Positions 15,700 through 19,937 of a stretch of 19,937 bases of DNA are shown piece after piece. Source of the stretch: Methanothrix harundinacea (GTDB lineage: Archaea; Halobacteriota; Methanosarcinia; Methanotrichales; Methanotrichaceae); NCBI GenBank assembly GCA_002502785.1, contig DAQG01000069.1:1-19937 (forward strand), written 5' to 3'. A program made the position numbers and the translations under genes. Position 1 is the stretch's first letter, and every line of letters starts with the position of its first letter. A model generated the notes under the pieces. The model had not been told where the DNA came from. It made no database searches and was given only the letters and a program-made list of their open reading frames with translations.

Positions 15700-15829
15700 C
15701 TGCAATTTGGGATGGTCTCGATGTGAACGGGGCATCTCTGGCTGAAACTTGGAACTAGAGAGCCGCAGCCATCTGGCTGAACGTGTCGGAGGATACGCGG
15801 CTGATTCGATAATCGAGGAGAAGGGAATA
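15700..15829 (+). other. Spacer between the two ilvBN copies, with a small hairpin
   Basis: The 130-base gap holds a perfect 5-bp hairpin CAGCC-ATCT-GGCTG (15766-15779) and an imperfect direct repeat (CATCTCTGGCTGAA, CATCTGGCTGAA). No convincing TATA box is visible, so ilvB2N2 probably shares the upstream transcript. An in-frame start at 15749 exists but has no ribosome binding site. Confidence 0.35.
15815..15820 (+). promoter_or_regulatory. Ribosome binding site that fixes the ilvB copy 2 start
   Basis: GAGGAG lies 9 bases before the ATG at 15830. With this start the protein is 556 residues, exactly the length of copy 1, and the first homologous residues (MSGAEAI) align at the same position. 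The upstream alternative at 15749 would add 27 unrelated residues. Confidence 0.7.
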
Positions 15830-17500
15830 ATGAGCAACATGTCTGGGGCGGAGGCAATAGTTGAGTCTCTGAAGCTTGAGGGCGTCGACGTCGTCTTCGG
15901 GCTTCCAGGCGGGTACATCCTGCCCCTCTACGACGCCCTTTACGATTCTGGGATAAGGCACGTGCTGATAAGACACGAACAGGCGGCAGCTCATGCCGCT
16001 GACGGATATGCGAGGGCCACAGGCCGTGTAGGCGTATGTCTCGCGACCTCGGGGCCGGGTGCCACAAACCTTGTAACCGGGATCGCCACCGCCTACATGG
16101 ATTCTGTGCCTATGGTGGCCATGACAGGCCAGGTCCCTTCCCAGCTCCTCGGAACCGACGGCTTCCAGGAGGCGGACATCACGGGCATAACGATCCCGGT
16201 GACGAAACATAACTATCTCGTCAGGAGGGCGAAGGACATCCCCCGCGTCTTCAGGGAGGCCTTCTACATCGCCAGGACCGGACGGCCCGGACCGGTTCTG
16301 ATCGATCTTCCTAAAGATGTCACCGTCGATGACCTGGACTTTGAGTATCCAGAGATCTGCCTGCCCGGCTACAGCCCCAACTTGAAGGTCCACGCCCTCC
16401 AGATAAAGAGGGCGGCAAAGGCGCTGATGGAGGCCGAGCGGCCCGTCATCTACGTCGGAGGGGGCGTCAAGTACTCCGACGGCCACAAAGAGCTCGTCGA
16501 GCTGGCAGAGAAGATCAAAGCCCCGGTGACGACGACTCTGATGGGGGTCGGGTGCTTTCCTGAAGACAGTCCTCTATCCCTCGGGATGCTCGGCATGCAC
16601 GGGACGAGGTACGCAAACCTCGCCATCCAGGAGGCAGACCTGATCCTGGCCGTGGGGGCGAGGTTTGACGACCGGGTCACGGGAAAGATAGCGAGCTTCG
16701 CTCCCCAGGCGAAGGTGATTCACGTCGACGTCGACCCAGCCGAGATCGGAAAAAACGTGCGCGTCGACATACCCGTCGTCGGCGACGCGAAGACGGCCCT
16801 GGCAGAGCTCGCCAAGGCCGTCGAGCCTAAGGTCTGGAGCGCCTGGAACGAGTTGGTCGCAGCCTGGAAGAGGGATCATCCGCTATTCTACGCCAAAGGG
16901 GGCGACTCGATCAAGCCCCAGTTCGTCCTGGAGACGATCTGCAAGCTCTGTCCCGAGGCGGTCATAGTGACGGAGGTCGGCCAGAACCAGATGTGGGCCG
17001 CCCAGTTCTTCACCCACAAGGACCCGAAGCACTTCATATCCTCGGGAGGGCTCGGGACGATGGGGTACGGATTTCCCGCGGCCACCGGGGCGAAGATGGG
17101 CTGTCCAGAAAAAGAGGTCTTCGACATAGCCGGAGACGGAAGCATTCAGATGAACATTCAGGAGCTGGCCACGGCCGTAATAAACGACGTCGCCGTCAAG
17201 GTGATCATTTTGAACAACGGCGTCCTGGGGATGGTCCGACAGCTTCAGGACCTCTTCTACGAGAAGAGGTTTACGAACACGACTTTGGGCCGGGTCCCAG
17301 ACTTCGTGAAGATGGCCGAGGCCTACGGGGCCCTGGGCCTTAGGGCGACGAGGCCCTCGGAGGTCGAAGGGGTCCTGAAAGAGGCGATCGCGTCAGACAG
17401 GCCGACAGTCGTCGACGTCGTCATATCTCCGGACGAAAAGGTATCGCCGATGGTTCCTGCGGGCGCTTCGCTCTCCGAGATTCTGGAGTTGGAGGGGTGA
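15830..17500 (+). CDS. ilvB: Acetohydroxyacid synthase large subunit, copy 2 (Leu472 form)
   Basis: This 556-residue paralogue of the upstream IlvB has about 58 residue differences and no indel by eye. The catalytic Glu50, the ThDP motif (GDGSIQMNIQE...LNN) and the conserved ARFDDR are kept, so it should be active. At channel positions it departs from the usual AHAS: GMVRQLQ has Leu472 (CTT at 17243-17245, copy 1 TGG), GGYILP has Tyr29 and GTDGFQE has Gly in place of Ala. In Arabidopsis numbering these are Trp574, Ala122 and Ala205. From studies of E. coli AHAS II Trp464 variants, loss of the Trp should lower preference for 2-oxobutyrate, favouring acetolactate for valine and leucine. The same positions control sulfonylurea/imidazolinone resistance in other AHAS enzymes. 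The start at 15830 is set by its binding site and by equal length with copy 1. Confidence 0.92.
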   Translation: MSNMSGAEAIVESLKLEGVDVVFGLPGGYILPLYDALYDSGIRHVLIRHEQAAAHAADGYARATGRVGVCLATSGPGATNLVTGIATAYMDSVPMVAMTGQVPSQLLGTDGFQEADITGITIPVTKHNYLVRRAKDIPRVFREAFYIARTGRPGPVLIDLPKDVTVDDLDFEYPEICLPGYSPNLKVHALQIKRAAKALMEAERPVIYVGGGVKYSDGHKELVELAEKIKAPVTTTLMGVGCFPEDSPLSLGMLGMHGTRYANLAIQEADLILAVGARFDDRVTGKIASFAPQAKVIHVDVDPAEIGKNVRVDIPVVGDAKTALAELAKAVEPKVWSAWNELVAAWKRDHPLFYAKGGDSIKPQFVLETICKLCPEAVIVTEVGQNQMWAAQFFTHKDPKHFISSGGLGTMGYGFPAATGAKMGCPEKEVFDIAGDGSIQMNIQELATAVINDVAVKVIILNNGVLGMVRQLQDLFYEKRFTNTTLGRVPDFVKMAEAYGALGLRATRPSEVEGVLKEAIASDRPTVVDVVISPDEKVSPMVPAGASLSEILELEG

Positions 17501-17503
17501 GAG

Positions 17504-17995
17504 ATGCTGCACACCATAGCCCCGATCGTTGAGAACAAGCCGGGGGTTTTGGTCAGGACAGCCGGGCTTTTCAGCAAGCGAGGCTTCAACATCGAGAGCC
17601 TCACCGTAGGCGCGACCGACAACCCCGACCGCTCCAGGATGACGATAACCGTCGAGGGCGACGAGGTCGTCCTCGAGCAGGTGACAAAGCAGCTGAACAA
17701 GCTCGTCAACGTCATCCGCGTCAGCGAGCTTTTGCCTTCCGAGTCGGTCGGGAGAGAGCTTGCGGTGATAAAGGTCGCGGCTCGGAAGGAGGACAGAAGC
17801 GAGATCATGCAGATCGTGAGCGTCATCCGGGCAGAGGTCATAGACGTATCGCCTCGCTCGATGATAGTCGAGATGACGGGGAGCGAGGATAAAGTGGAGG
17901 CGATGGTCAGGCTTCTCCGCCAGTTCGGGATCAAGGAGAAGGCCAGGACCGGCAAGGTCTCGATGGCCAGGGGCGCAACGGCGGTGGGCCCCTGA
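17504..17995 (+). CDS. ilvN: Acetohydroxyacid synthase regulatory subunit, copy 2
   Basis: At 163 residues it is the same length as copy 1 and differs at about 19 positions. N11 and G14 of the valine loop are retained. The first ACT strand has Pro7 (Leu in copy 1) and the following helix Thr19 (Ile in copy 1), which may loosen the ACT fold or change effector response. The last residues are the most divergent (ARGATAVGP against VRGTKVVSA). The ATG lies 3 bases after the ilvB2 stop, with GGAGGGGTGA (17491-17500) as its ribosome binding site, so the pair is translated together. It presumably partners copy 2 IlvB, though cross-pairing with copy 1 is possible given the similarity. Confidence 0.92.
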   Translation: MLHTIAPIVENKPGVLVRTAGLFSKRGFNIESLTVGATDNPDRSRMTITVEGDEVVLEQVTKQLNKLVNVIRVSELLPSESVGRELAVIKVAARKEDRSEIMQIVSVIRAEVIDVSPRSMIVEMTGSEDKVEAMVRLLRQFGIKEKARTGKVSMARGATAVGP

Positions 17996-17997
17996 CC

Positions 17998-18111
17998 ATG
18001 ACTGACCTCGGCCCCGGTCTCGTGGCTGGTCTTGCGGTCCGTCCTATGGCCGATCTCGTGGCCGGTCACGCAAACCCAGTTACAAATCCGCTAAGGTCAA
18101 GTTTATATTAA
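17998..18111 (+). CDS. Possible 37-residue Val/Leu-rich small ORF before ilvC
   Basis: An ATG two bases after the ilvN2 stop opens 37 codons that begin MTDLGPGLVAGLAVRPMADL and end in TAA inside the ilvC TATA box. Ten codons are Leu or Val. The peptide has a four-residue rhythm because the DNA is a degenerate 12-base repeat, so it may be only a by-product of the repeat. The ribosome binding site is weak (GGTG inside ilvN2). A translated leader-type peptide is conceivable but unproven. Confidence 0.2.
   Translation: MTDLGPGLVAGLAVRPMADLVAGHANPVTNPLRSSLY
18016..18070. repeat. Degenerate 12-base tandem repeat upstream of ilvC
   Basis: Units resembling GGTCTCGTGGCC follow one another with small length changes: GGTCTCGTGGCT, GGTCTTGCGGTCC, GTCCTATGGCC, GATCTCGTGGCC, GGTCACG. 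The 14-mer TCTCGTGGCTGGTC (18018-18031) recurs at 18054-18067 with one mismatch, 36 bases later. It ends about 30 bases before the ilvC TATA box. It may be a minisatellite or a set of regulator sites. Confidence 0.5.
18102..18109 (+). promoter_or_regulatory. TATA box for ilvC
   Basis: TTTATATT is a near-perfect archaeal TATA box. Transcription should start about 18130, leaving a leader of under 20 bases that still contains the ribosome binding site GGGAGGAGAT (18135-18144). ilvC therefore has its own promoter in addition to possible read-through from the ilvBN genes. Confidence 0.7.
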
Positions 18112-18149
18112 ATGCGTGATGTTTTCCCAAAATCGGGAGGAGATAGGAA

Positions 18150-19145
18150 ATGGCAAAGATATACCATGACGAGGACGCCGACCTCGGCGTTCTGAAGGGA
18201 AAGACGATCGCCATCATCGGGTACGGAAGCCAGGGGCACGCCCAGGCCCAGAACCTGCAGGACTCGGGGCTCGACGTGGTCGCGGCAGACGTCAAGGGCT
18301 CAAAGGCCTGGAAGAGGGCCGAGGCCGACGGGATCAGGGTGACAACAGCAGCGGAGGCTGCGAAGGAGGCGGACATGATCCACATCCTCCTGCCTGACGA
18401 GATTCATCCGATAGTCTACAAAAAAGACATCGAGCCGAACCTTGAGGAGGGAAACGCCCTCGGATTTTCTCACGGCTTCAACATTCACTTCTCACAGATC
18501 ATACCCCCGGAGAACGTCGACGTCTACATGGTGGCGCCGAAGGGGCCTGGCGACTTGGTCAGGAGGACTTATGTCGAGGGGATAGGAACCCCCTGTCTCG
18601 TCGCCGTCGAGCAGAACTTCTCGGGCATAGCCTTCGAGAAGGCGATGGCCTACGCTAAGGGGATCGGCGGAACCCGCGCTGGCGTCCTGGAGACGACCTT
18701 CAGAGAGGAGACGGAGACCGACCTCTTCGGAGAGCAGGTGGACCTCTGCGGCGGCGTCACCGAGCTTGTCAAGGCGTCCTTTGAGACCCTGGTCCAGGCC
18801 GGCTACCAGCCCGAGATCGCATATTTTGAGGCCTGCCACGAGCTGAAGCTGATCGTCGACCTTATCCACGAGGGCGGCCTGATGAGGATGTGGGAGAACG
18901 TCTCGAACACCGCCGAGTACGGCGGCCTCACCCGGGGCGACAGGATCATCAACGATCAGTCCAGAGAGGCTATGTGGGAGATCCTGAGCGAGATCCAGAC
19001 CGGCGAGTTCGCCCGCGAGTGGATCCTCGAAAGCCAGGCGGGCCTTCCCGTCAAGAGGGCCCTTGAGAAGAGGGAGGCAAGCCACCTCATCGAAGAGGTG
19101 GGCGAGGAGCTTCGATCGATGATGCCGTGGCTCAAGAAAGATTGA
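18150..19145 (+). CDS. ilvC: Ketol-acid reductoisomerase, class I
   Basis: The 331-residue enzyme converts 2-acetolactate and 2-aceto-2-hydroxybutyrate to the dihydroxy acids of the valine/leucine and isoleucine pathways, using NAD(P)H and Mg2+. The Rossmann motif GYGSQGHAQAQN is at 24-35. Catalytic residues are all visible: H108 (FSHGFNI), K131 (APKGPG), D191 and E195 (TDLFGEQ), E227 and E231 (YFEACHE). Length is typical of class I. The cofactor loop reads ADVKGSKAW (46-54): Ser51 is kept, but the Arg usual two residues after the strand is Val48 and the second Ser is Ala53, so 2'-phosphate contacts look reduced. A strong ribosome binding site lies 5 bases or more upstream of the ATG. Confidence 0.96.
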   Translation: MAKIYHDEDADLGVLKGKTIAIIGYGSQGHAQAQNLQDSGLDVVAADVKGSKAWKRAEADGIRVTTAAEAAKEADMIHILLPDEIHPIVYKKDIEPNLEEGNALGFSHGFNIHFSQIIPPENVDVYMVAPKGPGDLVRRTYVEGIGTPCLVAVEQNFSGIAFEKAMAYAKGIGGTRAGVLETTFREETETDLFGEQVDLCGGVTELVKASFETLVQAGYQPEIAYFEACHELKLIVDLIHEGGLMRMWENVSNTAEYGGLTRGDRIINDQSREAMWEILSEIQTGEFAREWILESQAGLPVKRALEKREASHLIEEVGEELRSMMPWLKKD

Positions 19146-19180
19146 AGATCATCTCTTAAAGGAGGGATGCTAAGCCATCG

Positions 19181-19214
19181 GGAGGGCGGGCGCCGCAGTC
19201 GGCGCCGCCCCTCC
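19181..19214 (+). terminator. GC-rich hairpin downstream of ilvC
   Basis: A 15-base arm (GGAGGGCGGGCGCCG) faces CGGCGCCGCCCCTCC across a CAGT loop with two mismatched pairs. T-runs follow at 19233-19236 and 19252-19256. Archaeal termination depends mainly on oligo-T, so the hairpin may instead protect the 3' end of the mRNA. Confidence 0.5.
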
Positions 19215-19256
19215 GGGGGCAGGGTGACAGGTTTTGGAAGGTTTCTCTAGCGTTTT

Positions 19257-19514
19257 TGATATTGTTTCAATCCGGCGTCAGGACCGGTTCTTTGTCCCGA
19301 ATCTATCGGCGTCGTTGAGAAGGGTCATTCCCACACCACCTCGCGGCCCTACAAAGACCCAGATTAAGGAAGCTGGATATTATAGTTAGCCGAAGAGCCT
19401 CAGTTCTCTTCGATGGCTCTAAGTTCAAAAAGATCCTAATCGAAACCCTAGCAATAGCAGATAATCGACGAGACGGACATTAACGAGTCCTCAAAAAAAT
19501 TTGGGTGCGAACGT
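19257..19514. other. Intergenic DNA with an imperfect hairpin
   Basis: No gene was recognised. CGAAGAG (19391-19397) pairs perfectly with CTCTTCG (19406-19412) across an 8-base loop, and flanking AGCC/GGCT bases could extend the stem with a bulge. Base composition becomes steadily richer in A and T toward 19514, marking a boundary between the ilv cluster and different DNA. Confidence 0.4.
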
Positions 19515-19859
19515 TCACTTCTCATATCTATAATCTACGTCGCTAACATGGCTGCTAGGGTCTTTGCTAACATACATCATATTATTACTAGTTCCGGAAG
19601 TAGTTGTGTCTATCGACCACGTATCAGTTTCTATTTGTTTTTTAGCTTCATATTCGGTAGATGCTATAGATTTAAGTCCCTGGAATTGAGATAAGTCAAT
19701 AGAGAACTCCTCTGTTTTATACTCCCCGATACTATTCCTATAAGACACAGATATCCTAAATTTATTCTTTATTATTTCATCAAACTGAGGGTCGGTCAAA
19801 GAAAATAAGTAAATAAGTCTCCTATAACCTGGCCTTAAATACTTCAATCCTTCTAGCAT
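19515..19859 (-). CDS. AT-rich hypothetical protein, probably the C-terminal part of a larger one
   Basis: From ATG 19859 this gives 114 residues ending ...SHVSDVDYRYEK. I recognise no named family. The pattern FRISVSYRNSIGEYKTEEF and DLSQFQGL resembles the soluble tail of uncharacterised membrane proteins in bacteria and archaea. The same frame stays open upstream to 19922 with sensible residues (DSDFKINSELHLSQVGI) and no start, then meets TAG at 19923-19925, so the gene is probably interrupted or its start lies beyond the window. GC content is far below that of the rest of the window and codons such as ATA and AGA are common, suggesting acquired DNA. Confidence 0.5.
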   Translation of the reverse strand: MLEGLKYLRPGYRRLIYLFSLTDPQFDEIIKNKFRISVSYRNSIGEYKTEEFSIDLSQFQGLKSIASTEYEAKKQIETDTWSIDTTTSGTSNNMMYVSKDPSSHVSDVDYRYEK

Positions 19860-19937
19860 TATTCCTACTTGCGAAAGATGTAGCTCTGAATTTATTTTAA
19901 AATCAGAATCGTATAGAGTGAACTACCCTACCCTAAA

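Noticed and set aside
15766..15779. Intrinsic terminator between ilvN1 and ilvB2
   Set aside because: The stem is only 5 bp and no T-tract follows, so it would not stop transcription.
15749..15829. Extended N-terminus for IlvB copy 2
   Set aside because: The extra 27 residues have no match to copy 1, there is no ribosome binding site at 15749, and ATG 15830 gives equal length with copy 1.
18016..18070. CRISPR array
   Set aside because: The repeats are 12 bases, degenerate and without unique spacers.
19389..19424. tRNA or other structured RNA gene
   Set aside because: Only one stem is visible; no cloverleaf, anticodon arm or T-loop consensus.

Overview
The window looks like part of a methanogenic archaeon of the Methanothrix/Methanosaeta type. 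This is an inference from archaeal TATA boxes 25-30 bases ahead of start codons, short or absent leaders, GGAGGTGAT-type ribosome binding sites, an archaeal citramalate synthase, and secreted proteins rich in N-glycosylation sequons. No rRNA, tRNA or 16S fragment is present to fix the taxonomy. Most of the window is GC-rich; the last ~450 bases and the stretch at about 150-460 are clearly AT-richer.

Layout. 1-310 is a scar: the frameshifted tail of an unknown plus-strand gene meets a minus-strand remnant broken by an amber codon. 461-1324 is a membrane-anchored ClpP-fold serine protease with its own promoter. 1467-1937 is a decayed DUF11 surface-protein repeat, also broken by TAG. 1958-6082 (minus) is a potassium locus: two TrkH-type transporters, then a six-TM voltage-sensor-type channel ending in a zinc ribbon. 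Divergent from it is an APC-family amino-acid permease (6209-7489). 7507-9652 (minus) holds a truncated, catalytically incomplete tyrosine recombinase and a large secreted protein with PsbP-like and transglutaminase-like parts. 9744-11818 (minus) is a two-gene operon, an AAA+ ATPase followed by a PhnP-like metallo-beta-lactamase enzyme, joined by an ATGA overlap.

12031-19145 (plus) is the branched-chain amino-acid cluster cimA - ilvB1 - ilvN1 - ilvB2 - ilvN2 - ilvC. CimA makes citramalate from pyruvate and acetyl-CoA, giving 2-oxobutyrate without threonine. The two acetohydroxyacid synthase (AHAS) pairs condense pyruvate with 2-oxobutyrate or with pyruvate, and IlvC reduces and isomerises the products. 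The ilvBN pair is a tandem duplication with a constant offset of 2296 bases and no net indel. The copies are about 90% identical, but they differ at the second-substrate/herbicide-channel positions: copy 1, beside cimA, keeps the tryptophan that in E. coli AHAS II directs the enzyme to 2-oxobutyrate, and copy 2 has leucine there. This is the most interesting signal in the window, since it suggests one AHAS for isoleucine and one for valine/leucine in a single operon.

19146-19937 has a GC-rich hairpin after ilvC, a second hairpin, and an AT-rich unknown reading frame on the minus strand that looks foreign and is probably incomplete.
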